From NCBI GenBank assembly GCA_002633005.1, contig NMRA01000318.1:1-49013 (forward strand): DNA of 49,013 nucleotides, written 5' to 3'. A model generated the notes under the pieces. That model was not told the origin of the DNA and did no database searches. It saw only the letters and a program-made list of their open reading frames with translations. The DNA comes from Phoronis australis. Its lineage: Eukaryota > Phoronida > Phoronidae. Positions 22,757 through 35,684 of the stretch are shown here, in pieces. Numbering within the stretch: the stretch's first letter is position 1; every line of letters begins with the position of its first letter. Both the position numbers and the translations under genes were made by a program.

Positions 22757-24313
22757 TTGAAGGGATTCAAAGCTGTTCTTCAGCCATATCTTCTTTGTCA
22801 CGGTCATCTTCACAATATGCATCAAAGGCTTGTCTTTGCTCTTGTAAAGACTCTACTGGAATTAAAATTAGACATAAACCTGATTTCTGCCACACAACCC
22901 AACGTTTCATTACTGGAAAATTGTTCCTTGATAAAAATAGGTGCACATTTGGGCTTGAAATTCCCTAGCATGCTGTTACTCGTTGAGACTTATACTGCTT
23001 TTATCCGACCTATAATGTCCTACAGGTATGCTCTGTCGGTATGGGTAACGGCATTAAAACGGATTACAATTATCAACAAACTTCGGCAGCTGCAACGTCT
23101 AGCTTGTCTGTGCATAAACTCTACTTTTCCAGGAACGCCTTCTGCAGCCCTAGCAATGCTAATCGGTCTACCACCACTGAACATATACCTTGAGGGTTAA
23201 GCTGCATGTGCTGCACTTGGTCTCAGATACATGTATAATGGTCAGAGGGTGAAAACTAACATCCCTGACTCCGTTGCACACAGAAGACACAGGAATGCTT
23301 GCAATAAGCTAATGGCCAAGCCTGGGCAACTATGGAACATGCCTAGTGATGTCCAGGTCACAGCTTTAAATCACGCAAACAATTTCTTCACGGAAATTGG
23401 CGATGGATGGCCTACCACAGAACACAAGAATGAGGTGGTTTGTTATACGGACGGCTCTAAACTGGAAAATGGCCAGACAGGTGCTTGAATCTACTTTCCA
23501 AGCCTTCCTGTTGTAGATGCAGAAAACTGGGTATCGCTAGGCAATCTTGCCACGGTATTTCAGGCTGAGATCACTGTAATTAATAGAGCTGCTCAACTGG
23601 CACAACAATATAACACTGAACTTGGCAATTGGCCAGTTACCATCTTTTCAGAGTGCCAGGCAGCAATAAAAGCCCTAAAGAAACTAAGGGTCAACTCTCG
23701 TTGTGTTAATGCTTGTATTAATGAGCTTAACAAGCTTGCAATAGAAAGAACCGTCAAAATACGCTGGGTCAGGGCCCATGCGAGAATTGATGGCAATGAG
23801 AATGCAGACAGACTCGCAAATATGGGAGCAAGCGTTCTGCATTTTGTGCCTGAACCTGCTATCCCGGTATCTTACGGATGTTGCAGGATGAGTATACGCA
23901 ACTGGGTACATACCTAGTCAGCAGCCCAGTGGGCATCACTTAACTCCTGCAGAGAGTCCGAGGAGAATTTTCCCAACTTGATCGAACCAAAATGTTCAAA
24001 AAGCCATCTGAGTCTAGATAGATTGGGTATAAGACACGTCATTCAAATTTTGACGGGCCACTGCAACCTAGCCCGACACAGACACATTACTGGGCATATA
24101 GGGAGCCCTGTGTGTCCTGAGTGTGGTACTGAGGTAGAATCTCCTAAATACCTGGTCGAGTCTTGCCCAGCTTTTTACAGGCTAAGGAGCAACCTACTGG
24201 ATGGCACTGTTACATGCCTACAACATGTAGTGCGTGGCAACAAATGGAAATGTCTTTCCCTTTTCCTAAAGGAGACTGGCAGACTTGAAAACGTTCTTCA
24301 CGAGGAGCCATAA
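22757..24313 (+). pseudogene. LINE 3' end: RT thumb, RNase H, zinc knuckle
   Basis: This is the 3' part of a non-LTR retrotransposon of the RNase H-bearing I/Jockey type. The end of the reverse transcriptase is seen as FIRPIMSYRYALSVW and LQRLACLCINS, followed by LPPLNIYLEG and a stop. RNase H follows with CYTDGSK (23441-23461), FQAEIT, then SECQAAIKAL where the family normally has S-D-S/C-Q, and IRWVRAHARIDGNENADRL. A zinc-knuckle-like CPECG...YLVESCP lies near 24115-24165. In-frame stops occur at about 23198, 23486 and 23914, so the copy is dead. The 5' end is missing or unrecognisable upstream of 22757. The reading resumes in frame after each stop, indicating point decay more than large rearrangement. 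Confidence 0.8.
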
Positions 24314-25614
24314 TTCGGGTCTCGTGCATAAGCTCTGGTGTTTTGTGCAATGGGCCCAACCATGAGGCCTGCGCACGTCTGATGCACCGCAAATGACATC
24401 AGACCACCTGCACTGCTTTTTTTTACTCCTTGAGAAAGTCTGGCCATGACAATTTATCCACCTAACGTGGTCTAAACCATAATGAACTGCCATTTCTTTG
24501 CAAGACCAAAAAATAATTCTCAACTGAATAATGGGAAAACAGAAATCAATTCCATACTGGTAAGTGGTTAAAAACAAAAGTTAAGTTGCTTGAATAGAAC
24601 ATGGATTTACATCAACAGTAATTGTTCTGCGAAATATTCAACTACATCGTCTCTGACCATCATAGTATGAGCCATGTTTGAGTTTGATAAAACAGTTATG
24701 CGGTAGCTTTACATACATTTGACGGCTGCTGAGTACCACTTGAGGCATTTCCATTTTACCATGGATTGAATCTCAGGTTGTAGAGCGCTAGGATCCGCGT
24801 AAGCCGTTTTGCAATGGCTATTAAAACTTCTGATGCGAAGAAGATTGATGTCAATAATTAAAATGACAATAATTTGCAATAGTTTTTACATCATCTTCCT
24901 AAATCGGCAACTCTCACACTTGTCGATACTAGCATTCAGTCAGTGGTATGGGTACGGTTATCTTAACCAATTTAAGTCAACCTATAGACTGCTCACTCGC
25001 CACGTTGCAACACCGATGATACTTATACCCAATGGTGGTTTCCTCCGGCTGTATATTTGCTTTTAGTGTTTCAGTGCCCAATTATATTGTCGATTTTCAC
25101 AATTTTTTACACGTTCAGATTACACAGGCACTTCATTGAGAAATACAAGAAGTACGCAGTAAAATATAACAAAGATCCATACTACACACTCACAGACGTG
25201 CGTAATAACCAAACTTGACAAAGCACTCTAGGGGCCAAATCAATCCATCGCCTTGAACTTCAGGTCAATGTTACAGCATTGGTAACAATCGTAACTGACC
25301 TATTAACAGAAACTGTCACTGCTTTAGCGAAAACTTGACACTATTTTTCAAGTTACTTTTGCACAGTAGCTTGACGTGTATATAGACTGTGCACAATACA
25401 ACAGTACACGACAACATTTTCCATCTGATCAGTTAACCGTACTGCATACGTGTAAAAGTCTGACATTTTACTGTTATTACTAAAATAACAATACTTGACT
25501 TCTGTTTCCCTACATGCGAGTCCCAAAACAAATTATGCAGTACGTGTTTTTTAATCGAAGTGCTCGTGTAACTTGGCTCATAATTAGTCCATCAACCCGC
25601 AATATCTGCTTTTG
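24314..25614. other. No recognisable gene
   Basis: The first part may be the 3' untranslated tail of the LINE. A T-run lies at 24417-24424. Beyond that nothing is recognisable. Confidence 0.4.
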
Positions 25615-25620
25615 TTGATC

Positions 25621-25755
25621 CACGTGGTGGTGGGAAATGACCACGTGCGTCTTATTTTTTCACAGCGTATAAAGGTCGGTGAAATGCCGTTTGTTGAGCA
25701 TGCGATTACTCCACGCCCTCATTAAAGTAACCTATTTTTACGTACGCTGACGTCA
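25621..25755 (+). promoter_or_regulatory. Promoter-like cluster: paired CACGTG E-boxes, TATA, CRE
   Basis: CACGTGGT (25621-25628) and ACCACGTG (25640-25647) form an inverted pair of perfect E-boxes. TATAAAGG follows at 25668-25675, and a full cAMP-response palindrome, TGACGTCA, sits at 25748-25755. The arrangement resembles a TATA-type promoter with a start near 25700. No convincing coding exon follows, so the driven transcript is unknown and the cluster may be coincidental. Confidence 0.3.
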
Positions 25756-25955
25756 GATGGTGATGTTGCAGCGGTTTTAATCACGTTCACAATGTCTAAA
25801 TGTTGACTGTCGTTGGACTTTTTTGGTGTGTGACTGTCTGATGCTAGATAGTTTTGGCATTAGCGAGGCTTAGGATCAGTGAGGAGAAAAACAGGAAGAT
25901 CACATGTTGGGCAGGCTACAGCACGCTGTTCTCTATAAACTCTCACTGGTCTTGG

Positions 25956-26581
25956 TGCCTAACCGCTACATCTAGAGGTTTCTAATGAGTGGTTCACTCT
26001 CTTAACAGTTACATATGCACAAGAGCCACTTGATGAGGCTGGTTTTTCGCAAAATTCATCCAACTGTCTTTTCATCTCAAATGGCTCTATATGAGAGGGT
26101 TGTGCATAGGCTGGATACCAGGCTTGAGCGGAAGCAACCAGTGTTCCCACGACTTGGGGAACATTGTGCTGTAATCGCAGCACTTAGAGCTCTTTGGACA
26201 TCCATATTGAACTCCGACCTTTATGAAGCCTGTGTAGAAGCCGACGTCTTTGGCAAAGCAACAGGTAGACAGAGAGTAAAGTGCACTAACTACAAGTGCA
26301 CTCTCCAAACCAACATTAACCAATTTTGCTACAACACTGCTTGGGATAGTCCTAGAGGATTTCATTAAAGAGAACTCACTGTGAGAAGTCCTCTGACGTG
26401 ACGCTGTAAATTGAGCAGTAACAGTCTGTTTTCGAATATGATCATAAAGGCTGAGGACACAAAGCAAGTTCACCACAATTTCCTTTAATTGGCGGAAATT
26501 GCCTAAACACTGGGCAGAATCAGAGAATGTAAGACCAACAAATAAGACAATGTCAGGTAGCACTTTATTATGAACTATCAA
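25956..26581. other. Overlapping unrecognised open frames
   Basis: A minus-strand frame of 164 codons (26087-26581) and a plus-strand frame of 117 codons (26015-26368) overlap. Neither shows a domain I can name. The two being open over the same interval suggests chance or an old coding remnant whose strand cannot be told. I make no functional claim. Confidence 0.2.
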
Positions 26582-26912
26582 TGCCTACACAAACATTTTC
26601 TTTTATGTCGTTTTAAGCCCTTTAGAACGTATTGTTCGAAGGCTCCTTCGACCTCCTCGCACCACGACCTCCTCGGCCCACGACTACCTCGATCCACGGC
26701 ACACAAACCCCACGACCTGTTGCAATAGATTTATTTTGGGGCTTTTTATACATTTCATAATCGTGATAGGTCGCTAAATGTACTTCCCGTGAGATTTACT
26801 TAACCGTGTGTCTGCCCTAGCTCAACCCCGATGGTTAAAAGAAAAATAGTTTCTTGATAATATGTTCTTAAATAGCGAATGATTAGCTTGCTATCGCTGT
26901 AACGGAAATGGC

Positions 26913-26960
26913 ATGGGCGGATCCAGGATTTCAGTTAGGGGAAGAGGGAAGAGTATTAGA
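26913..26960 (+). repeat. Isolated end of the MITE family at 4764-5077
   Basis: GGGCGGATCCAGGATTTCAGTT followed by a G-rich run matches the right terminus of the 4764-5077 element read outward-in. The opposite end was not found in the next 300 bases. Confidence 0.4.
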
Positions 26961-29900
26961 TTTGATTTTGACCTTCAAACATTCGAACGTTCTAAGTACA
27001 ACATGAAATATCGGAGAATTTTGGGAGGCCTTTCCTTTCTTACCCCCCGAAGGTTGAGGTCGATACGCGGAATAATGCACGCCACTCTCAGCACGTTCTG
27101 TGGATATCTTCATTGCTCGGGATGGAAACATATGCTGGGTATACACGAAAGAAAAATTCAGCAAAACCGGCTTTAACGGCGACGAGTGTAATTTTCTTTC
27201 TTAATCAAAGGTTACAAACTTGTAACTTACGTCATCCGTATTCGAGCTTTAAGTTCAGTGTTTCCCATTATCGAAGTATAAAGAAATAATTCTAAGTAAC
27301 AATGTCATTGCATCATGAGGGTTTTGACAAAAATATGTCCTGCTTTCGATATCGCTATATGCGTGAGACATTGGAAATACAAGAGAACAGTGCAAGGCAC
27401 ATTAGTACCCGAATCTTCGTGACCATGAAATCTACCATATATTTTTTTTTACAGAGAATACCACTATTTTTCAAAAGGATGGGTCCACGAACCAGTGTTC
27501 CATTTTCCATGGTATCTGTGAGATTTGTGGTTACCCTCAAACAACCTAAGCTTGAAAAAACTCTGATTGGATGGCAGCACAGCGGGACCACATTTGTGAA
27601 ATATATGCCAATTTGCTATAGGCACGTTTCGGTGGTTAAGGCATCTTTTAAACTCTGAACAGAACCGCGTTGACCATGCGCAGCGTTTTTAAGTGTAGGT
27701 TTAACGAAAACGATTTCTGTTTTCGACTGAGGGATGGCAAGTAAAGTGATGTATTTACGCCCACGCAAAATCAAATGAAACTGCGCAGTGCATCTTTTGT
27801 ATAATTCTCTAATAGTCTTGTGCCTGTATGTGTATACACGCATTGCACTTCTCCGTGACACTTCCCTTGGTGAATCCAAAAGACAGTTTTCAATGAATCT
27901 GCCACTCTTATACACAGGCGTGAGATTTTTTTGTAAAGCAGGTCAAAAATGGGAGCCGACCAACCAACCTTCACCTTCCCAATCAAGTTTTTCCATGAGA
28001 CGACACCGGTTTACATCAAGCCGCACCCTTTTAGGGTAACTATGAAGTGGTGTTCAACCAGAGGTTGGACAATAATATATGGAAACGGATGGCTCAGATT
28101 AAATTAAGTAACTTCTATCTCGTGGCTTCTTCGTGGTACCATTGATATCGCTACCACACCAGCGCCACGTCATTGCTGTCGTCGATATTGTGGCACGATT
28201 CGTCGTAAAGTCGGCGTATGGGTTGCTTATATCGGGATGCAATCCCTGCGTAAGCAGTCATAAAAATTTGGATATCCGTAGTCACAATACTTTGGCGCCC
28301 TAGAGTTCTCATCTTCAAATGCCAATGTGGCTCCAGTATCCGAAAACACTTAATAAAAATATCTTATTTTCGATACCCTTTCGTTATAACCTTTTTGTCT
28401 TTCCCGTCACAAGCGATTTTTTACCTGTAGTTGACCCTTCTCGGTGTACAGCTAATTAGCGGCTGTCATCGGTTGTTTCCGTACCCACATTTCCGTCTTG
28501 TCAGTTCAATAACTTGTCCTGAACGCCGCCATTTTTTCCTTGTAACTGAATGTATGATCGCTTCCTCGAAAAGTCTTCATCATTTTGTTTTGTTAGTAAT
28601 ATCTCGTAATTCGTTCGTATGTACAGTGTATTTCTAATACTTAGTTTGTGGTCGTTATTTTTTTTCGAATGTTATTCGTTTATTATGTTAAAATAGCATT
28701 GGTATTTAGTTCCTAATATGTAGAAAGGTCGAAACAATTTTTTTGTTTCGTTTTATTTTTTCTTCGTTTTGAAACAGTACTTTGCTATCATTGGAAAGAT
28801 AATGCATACTTATCAGTAAACACCGAAATAGTAGCAAAATCGGGGCAATCAGTGCAAAGTTATTGCAATTTTTGTGGCGACATTTGGGTCACTTTTTGGA
28901 TCGCGTCGACCATATTGGAGGACAGCGGGATGAGTTACATGTACGAGTTTTAAACTTTGTATCAATTGTTTTCGCAAACAATTTACGGTGAAATTTAGTG
29001 AGACATATCTCTACTTACTATTCTGCACGATTCAACAGTTTTGGCAAAAATTTAGCCTCGTAATTGTTACATATTAAGTGTTAAATTTATTTGCTCACTC
29101 TTCCCGTTGGACTTTCCAGCGGCACCAAAACATGGCGACGTTTGCTGAACTGAAAGGCATTTTCAATCGGATACTTTGAAATTTGTGAAGATTCAAAGTT
29201 TATACATTTTAACAAACGTTGCTACAAAAAAGAAGCTAGCGTCTACAGGCCACGTTTCTTGATGCATTGGATTTACTATTAATGCATCAATTAAAAAGAA
29301 ATCAACGTACAGTTGAAAACCAAGTTTACTAGAAGTTTTTCATTTCATGGGTCCTTTCAATTCTGTCATTTAAATTGCCACCTCCACTCAAATCACAATC
29401 ATCGATGTGGTTCAGTTGTAATGTCACTTCCTTCGTACTCACTGCTTGATAAATAAAAAACTGATAATATTTTATTCGCACTTAATTTTGCGTTACTTAT
29501 GTGCTCGAGCGAGACTTCTCCTTGGAGAAATGGAAAAATGTCTGCCTCAGTCAGAGAAGCAAGAACTTAAAAAATACGAAATGAGACAAAAGTCTACTAG
29601 AAGGCAGGAAGTACCAAAATTTGTTATCTACAGTCCATAGAACATTCCCAGTGATTCCTATAGTAACATGTACATATTCTCAAAAATTTGGGCCCCCCAT
29701 TTTTAGGCTTGGTGCTCTAATGCTAAGTCTGGGCAAATCCAACAATTTTGCACAGTTCGCCTGAAGACCGCAAGATCTAAATTAACCTCGTATGAGCGAG
29801 CGCTGTGGCCAGGGACCAGATAGGCGTAAGGGTAGCCTTGGCGCAAAGCTGTATACTAAGAAGCTGCATTTTGACGATGGTAGCTGGCAGGCTAGCGGTA

Positions 29901-31299
29901 ACCTAAGGGCTGCCGCGGGAGTGTGAATGTGACTAACCAGCCCGGGATTTTGTGCAAGTGTCTGAAACCACCTTTGTATGTCTACGGCATTTATGATCTG
30001 TACCTTTTACTTTACAAAACAGCATGCTTTACCGTTCGCCAGTGCCTGGTCTCGATCCACACTGTGTCCGATCGCCTGCGGCTCGAGTCCGGCAAAATAA
30101 TTTCTATCAAAACTTATTCGCCACATTTTGTCAGCAATTTCCATACACTTGTCAGTGCTTTAATTTTACTAATGTTTAGGCGCACTGTCGATAATTTTAT
30201 TCCCGTTTGCAGGTTGGTTACAGAAGGTGTCCAAGTCGAAAAGGCGGCGTATACTAAGCCTGGGTTCCTGAATGAATTGTACTTCCGCGTTCGCGGTAAG
30301 TTCAAAATGGCGGTGTGATCTTCGGGTCGGAATCGTGAGTTGCGCATTTATTTATTTTTTTCGATTACTGATGTGTATTCGATATGGGGTAGGTACTTCT
30401 TGGATCCTTATAACACCCTCTAACCATGTAACAAGGGCTAACAACGTGTGCCTCTTGGTTTTTTAAAGTCCTACGGATGTTACGTGAAAAGGATATAGTA
30501 TTTAACTTGAGGGGTGTCTTTTCTGGATTAGAAATAATGAAAAAAATGCTGTTGGTGGTATAAAACTAACATATCAAATGCATACGGCGATCTACGGGAA
30601 ACAAATGATAAGGGAAAGAAGTATCATAACCCAGGCTCATTGAGCAGATGGAACAAAGTATCGGAAATTTCGGTTAAACAGTATTTGCAATCTTTCTCAA
30701 AGGTATGAATGAGGCACAAGTGCAAGTTTCAATTGCTAGGGATACACTTTGGGTATTAGGCCTGTGTGTTGAATGTATATTAAGAATGCATATTTTATTG
30801 AAGTCAAGGAGGGAAGGGGTACACTTTGTAAGGGACAGTTTCACGGATTTTGTATACTTCGTTAGGGTCAGCTGCAAAATCCTTGTTTGGAATTTTCAGC
30901 ATCTTATCCAGCGTGCAAGCAAATGGTACAAAACTTACCATATGTAACCACCCCACGTCAAATTCAACCAATATCTTTGTTGGAAGTTGGTGGATTTGTG
31001 AAAGGGAATCAGTCTTTGTGCATCCATCAAATAACACTGAATCATCATCAAATTCCTTACACGATTAGTTAATAATAGTTGATAATTTGTTTATAAATCA
31101 GCATTAGAATTTCCCTTATCAGAAATAACAACCCATTTATTAAAAAAGCATGAAACCTTAAGGTGATGGAATTTTGTGTAAACTGCTTGTTGATAAAGAT
31201 GTATTTTACCTCCACAAAAAATATAAACATTCCTTACCCGTATCAATAAATTAATTTATACCATCAACGACCCAAGAAAACCAGTAAGGGAGCAAGAGC
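26961..31299. other. No recognisable gene; one repeat fragment
   Basis: A fragment of the 17.9-19.4 kb repeat family lies at about 29836-29905 (CTTGGCGCAAAGCTGTATAC, then GACGATGGTAGCTGGCAGGCTAGC). Segment 30028-30095 has weak tRNA A-box and B-box resemblance but no cloverleaf. Open frames of up to 131 codons show no recognisable motif. Confidence 0.4.
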
Positions 31300-31865
31300 T
31301 GATCAATCATAAATTTGCAAATTCCGGTAGAGAATAAACGCGTTGCCTTTGACTCGGAAATGGTTGTGGTGATCGAATCCTATCACGGTATCACAGTTAT
31401 CAGACCAATTTTATGAGCACTTATAATTGCTCTTCAGGTTGTGCACTAAGTTGCAACCAACACAGTTCTGATAGAAACGACAAGTCTGTATCGACATGCA
31501 TGTTAGTGACTTACTTCTTTACAATTGATAAGAAAATACATTTCATTCCGTTGTTTGTTTTCTTTACGAGGGAGTAGGAATTTTCCAATCATATAATTGC
31601 GAATTCCGGTACCGAATAAACACGTTGCTTTTGACTCGGAGATGGTTTCGGAATTTGAATCCTATTACGATAATGACAATTATCACGCCACTTTTATGAC
31701 AACTTACAGTTGCTTCTCAGGTTTTCCACTAAGTTGCAACCAACAGAGTTCTTATAGAAACAACAAGTCTTTTTCGACATGCATGTTATTAACTTTACTT
31801 GGTTAGAGTTGATAAGAAAAGTACATGTAAGTACATTTCATTCCGTTGCTTGTTTTCTCTTGGAG
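31300..31865 (+). repeat. Tandem duplication, unit about 282 bp
   Basis: Copy 1 (31300-31581) and copy 2 (31582-31865) share GAATAAAC-CGTTGC-TTTGACTCGGA, CTAAGTTGCAACCAACA-AGTTCT-ATAGAAAC-ACAAGTCT and TCGACATGCATGTTA, ending with CATTTCATTCCGTTG-TTGTTTTCT. Divergence is about 15-20 percent by eye. The second unit carries a small insertion with an extra AGTACATGTA. It is non-coding. Confidence 0.65.
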
Positions 31866-32513
31866 GACACATCTCGGACATTTCTCCTGAAACAAAATAT
31901 AAATAAGAACGGGGTTACTGTTTCGGTATTAAATTTAAATTTCAAACTGGCACCAATGCAATTGTAAACGCGTTTCCTTGTTTCGTTTCTCGAACACTGT
32001 TCAGGGTTTTGCGTAACGTTAAGCTCAGAAATGATTTCACGAATGACTTAGCATGGTTCAACAACACAGTCTAATGCTGAGAGTCATTAAATCTGTTGAA
32101 TTACATCTGAAGGCAACAGTCAGCAGCCTTTTCTAGAAAACTGTCCTTTAAGTGTGAAGAGACTGAAGCACGTGTTATACAGTAGGCCTATTTCCATTCT
32201 TATTATCATGGGTAGCTTATTATCATGGGTAGCACGATATTCGTAAACTAAAAGCCACTTCCAAGAGGGAAATTAACTTACCCATACTAGAGTTTCCAAA
32301 AGACAATAATGCCAGCAAGGCTGTAGATAGGCATCTGAGTGGTGGGCTTAAGCTGATCTCCATGGGAAACCCCTCCAAAGGCCTCAGTTTGGTCAGAATC
32401 TGTTGAATTTAGAAGATGATGCAAAGGTGGCTGATAGTATGACACGGTGAATTTGACGTGCAAACGAGCTAACAAAACATTTTTGGATAACATCACATAG
32501 TCATAACATGAGC

Positions 32514-32720
32514 TTAATATACCCTAACCTCAATTAAAATCAGATCTGTATTACCCTGAATGATGTTTGCGACGACTATTCTATAAACGGGTTTTGGCTT
32601 GTTTGCACCACGTACGAGCATCGCAACGTTGACATATAATTCGAAGCGTTTAACGGTAAACATAACTGACCAAAACTCCTTTCCCAGTGTGGAGTAATTT
32701 ATCTCATTTCTTTTGAGCAT
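32514..32720 (-). pseudogene. Gypsy-type RNase H fragment (weak)
   Basis: The minus-strand frame contains NYSTLGKEFWSVMFTVKRFE, resembling the NYS(T)-(T)EKE-LA-VWA--KFR-YL block that links reverse transcriptase and RNase H in Gypsy-type LTR elements. The rest of the frame does not match. It lies 2.2 kb downstream, on the same strand, of the LTR at 34906-35388, so it may be a surviving piece of the same decayed element. Confidence 0.35.
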
Positions 32721-33789
32721 TCAGCTTCCATACTTATTAGGCATTGCTGTAATTCCCCGCCCCTGCGGTAAGACTCCCTCTAAGCCACCATGTGTTGCCT
32801 CTGGCCTAGTGTACTCTGGCACTCACGGGATCGGACTACTCCGTAATGCTTGCTGAGGTTACAAAATGCGTGGTCATGAATGTTGGGATGTGTGATTTTT
32901 CAGAATGGCTGTTCGTCAATACATGTAAGTCTGTCTATGGTGTGGCTGCCTTCGCAAGTTTAGGCACACTGTTTTCAGGTAGAATCTACTGAGTACTAGG
33001 ACCGACCGCACTAGAATCGCAGAAGATATCGTTGTAGCTTTCTGGCCGAAAATTAGCTTTTGGTCGTCCATATCTGCCAAATGTGTTGCAACTCAGTGTC
33101 CAAAGAGATTAATGTTGTAACCAAAGCCTCACTTTGATGGCAGTATTATCAAACATGCCTGTTTTACTCTGTGACATACTGTATGTCCCTAAATGCACGG
33201 ATATGTAATTCTCAGATCAGACCTAATATTTTGTAATATCTGAACTCTCCAAACATTGCTGATCACCCAAGTGACTTCCTAGCACCGAGCTTTCCTCTAA
33301 GTTCGGTCTCATCGGTGCATACCATCACAGACATTCACATCTTGCTCATCCCCTTATTATGTTTCACATCATCATAATTATTCTTAAGCAGCCGAAAAAG
33401 TAGTTTTTCTTGGGCATACAGCATGTAAACAGGTAGCCGATGCTATACCATTCGGCATTGGCTTTGGCTTGATGTTGCGCGTATTTCAATCAGGGGGTCA
33501 CTTGCAGACCCACCTCTTGTACGGTTGGCGATACAGGTAAATCCTTAATTCCCACGTTTTGTCTGTGTGCTTTACCCCTGGTGGACATTGCTGATGTTTC
33601 TCAGCTGGATTCCTCTCTGTCTGACTCCTCTGAATTGCAGACCTTTTTCACTCAAACAGGATTTGAGATAGATTGGTCCTCCTATTTCAAAGAAGTGCAT
33701 ACTTAGGAGCGTACAGAAACTCCGCCACCTTATCGCCTGCCCCGTCCATAACAACGGTAATCTCCGAATGAAATCGCTCGAAATGAACA

Positions 33790-33990
33790 AGTCCAGTGCC
33801 CGATTGCATAAACCAGTCCCAAATAGGGACTCAACTAAAGTCCCTAAATCTACTGCGTATTTACGGGCTTGTGAAGACACTGATTGTCTTATCTTATGCT
33901 GCTTTAGTATTATCACTTTGGCATTTTTTTGGCTTCTGATACAAAGCGAAAGTGAACTTTCTATATTCTCCGGTGTTCACATTTACCATA
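33790..33990 (+). repeat. Dispersed repeat R2, best copy
   Basis: CCAAATAGGGACTCAACTAAAG followed by AAATCTACTGCGTATTTACGG and CTTATGCTGCTTTAGTATTAT matches copies at 9135-9310 and, inverted, 9444-9570. No coding content is seen. Confidence 0.45.
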
Positions 33991-34905
33991 GACAACTTAG
34001 TTATGAAACGTGAACCAGTTTGATTTACATGTACACACTTCCGAGTTTTTATTACGCTGATTCAGCCGGTCAAAAGTAGTTCCATCCGTTTATTTATGGT
34101 TTTAGAGTAAAAAAGTCACCTCCCCCAAGGTAAAAATGCGCCAATGTATCAGATGCATCCCATTGCTAGTCCCAAGCATGGATGGATGAGGAGGGGTGTT
34201 TATTACCTGTTGTTGGGCACGCTACTGTCACTTTTACGCAATAGCGTTGGAGTTGAACAAATTTTGTTCAACGCATTCGGCCCAAACTGCCGAGGACCGT
34301 CAAGTGTCACTTGAAAAAGGTGAGTAAAATCCCACTGTTCATGTGTACCGCGGTGTGTTTAAAAGCTTAGTTTCTTAGTCCAAAGCTTTTTGTCACTAAG
34401 CATCACAGTCACCTCAGTCAGCAGTGTTTAGTCTTTCTTGGCAGCTGGAAGCAGGACCTGACAACTTTTGGCGATAAGACGACCAACAACTTAAAAAGAG
34501 CAACGCGCCATTTTTGGTAAAGCATTGGATGAGCGGGTACTTTTTGCGCCACCTACACGTATAGTCTGTTAACGTTGCAGAGGTCCTGGCGCACTCTTTT
34601 ATCCTTTTTTGTCTCCAACTGACAGATATAGGAGATTGCCTTCTGTAATCAGCCTCGTGGATCTGCGTTTCTTCATCTACTTGATGGGGTTGCATTCACT
34701 CCTCATCCACGTGTGGTAATTTTCCATGACATACGCCCCAGATTGTCATTTTACATGTACCTAGAAACTAATGTGGCTACCCTAAAAACCTACTTCTCTT
34801 ACTATGGTCATCATCCCCGTTAGTCTCCTCAAGTGGTTGCTAATTGCAAGTTCAGGTGAACCCGCTTTGTTAACGTGGGTACGCTACTGGTTGGAGTTCC
34901 CCCAT

Positions 34906-35388
34906 TGTTACGTTTTATCTCGTGGATGAGTGGGCGTAAACTCTGACCGACCTGCCCTCGTGCATTACAGTGCGGCAATAGATTGAATGCTGGTGAAAGG
35001 TAACTTTATTAATCTTGAAGATATGTTCAGAAGTCAACACAAATACAATATTCAAAGCCCAAGTCAGTGCTGCAAAACATTGACTTGGGGTGAACTTCTG
35101 AGACACTTCCAGCAACTGGTATACTCGTTAACTCAATTACCTACTGTTTATATTGCTGGCTCCCTGTTCAATAATACTGTAACTATTGGTTCTGAAAGCG
35201 GTTCTCCGGTATATCTTTTATTCAACTTAACCCAACTTCAACTTTCCAAATCACTACAAAAAACCGTGCCTGTGCACCCATGGTCTCTCAATATTTTCTC
35301 GAATTTTAACCTATTCAAACACATTCTAGAACTTTCTAGAATCTAACCTGTCATTCTAAAAACATGAAATAAACCCTAGGCTGTTACA
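34906..35388 (-). mobile_element. LTR of a decayed LTR retrotransposon, with HSE
   Basis: Read on the minus strand, the segment starts TGTAACAGCC and ends CGTAACA, a TG...CA pair with complementary termini, 483 bp apart. It holds a TATA-like AATATAAAC (about 35147-35155) and AATAAA (35006-35011), in the order expected for U3, R and U5. Immediately downstream is TGGGGGAACTCC, in the position and style of a primer binding site. A perfect four-unit heat shock element lies in the U3 part. Minus-strand open frames follow at 34414-34695 (no domain recognised) and 32514-32720 (Gypsy-like scrap). A second LTR was not found, so this could also be a single-LTR remnant. Confidence 0.45.
35324..35341. 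promoter_or_regulatory. Perfect four-unit heat shock element
   Basis: TTCTAGAACTTTCTAGAA is four alternating TTC/GAA pentamer units without a mismatch, the target of trimeric heat shock factor. Twelve bases are specified, so roughly 0.006 such sites are expected by chance in a window of this size. It sits about 50 bases inside the minus-strand LTR start. Confidence 0.6.
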
Positions 35389-35684
35389 GATTGCTGTACT
35401 ATTTCAAATGGTATTGTTTCCAACAACAGAAAAACACATAGTCCCTGGCCCTTCTCCTTGACTTATTTCAATCAATTGCTATCTACATGTACATGTGCAA
35501 TTAAACACGTCGAAACTTAAAACAGTGTCAATTTAACCCTGACAGTCGTTTAGCCAGTGAGCCAGTGGCTAAGTGAAGTACATGTAGACTCTAGTTCGAA
35601 GTGTGCAAATTGAACAATTCAATGCGTGTACTGAATAAAATTATAATGAAAAGCGTTGGACTATCCTCACACCCTCGAAGTTGA

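Noticed and set aside
27355-27986. Several cysteine-containing minus-strand frames that might be further extracellular exons
   Set aside because: Cysteine spacing matches no module I know, and acceptor and donor sites are weak.
30028-30095. tRNA-like A-box and B-box spacing (CGCCAGTGCCTGG and GGCTCGAGTCCGGC)
   Set aside because: I could not fold acceptor, D and anticodon stems, and the A box departs from consensus, so it is not called a tRNA or SINE.
34987-35346. 119-codon plus-strand open frame
   Set aside because: It is antisense to the likely LTR and has no domain.
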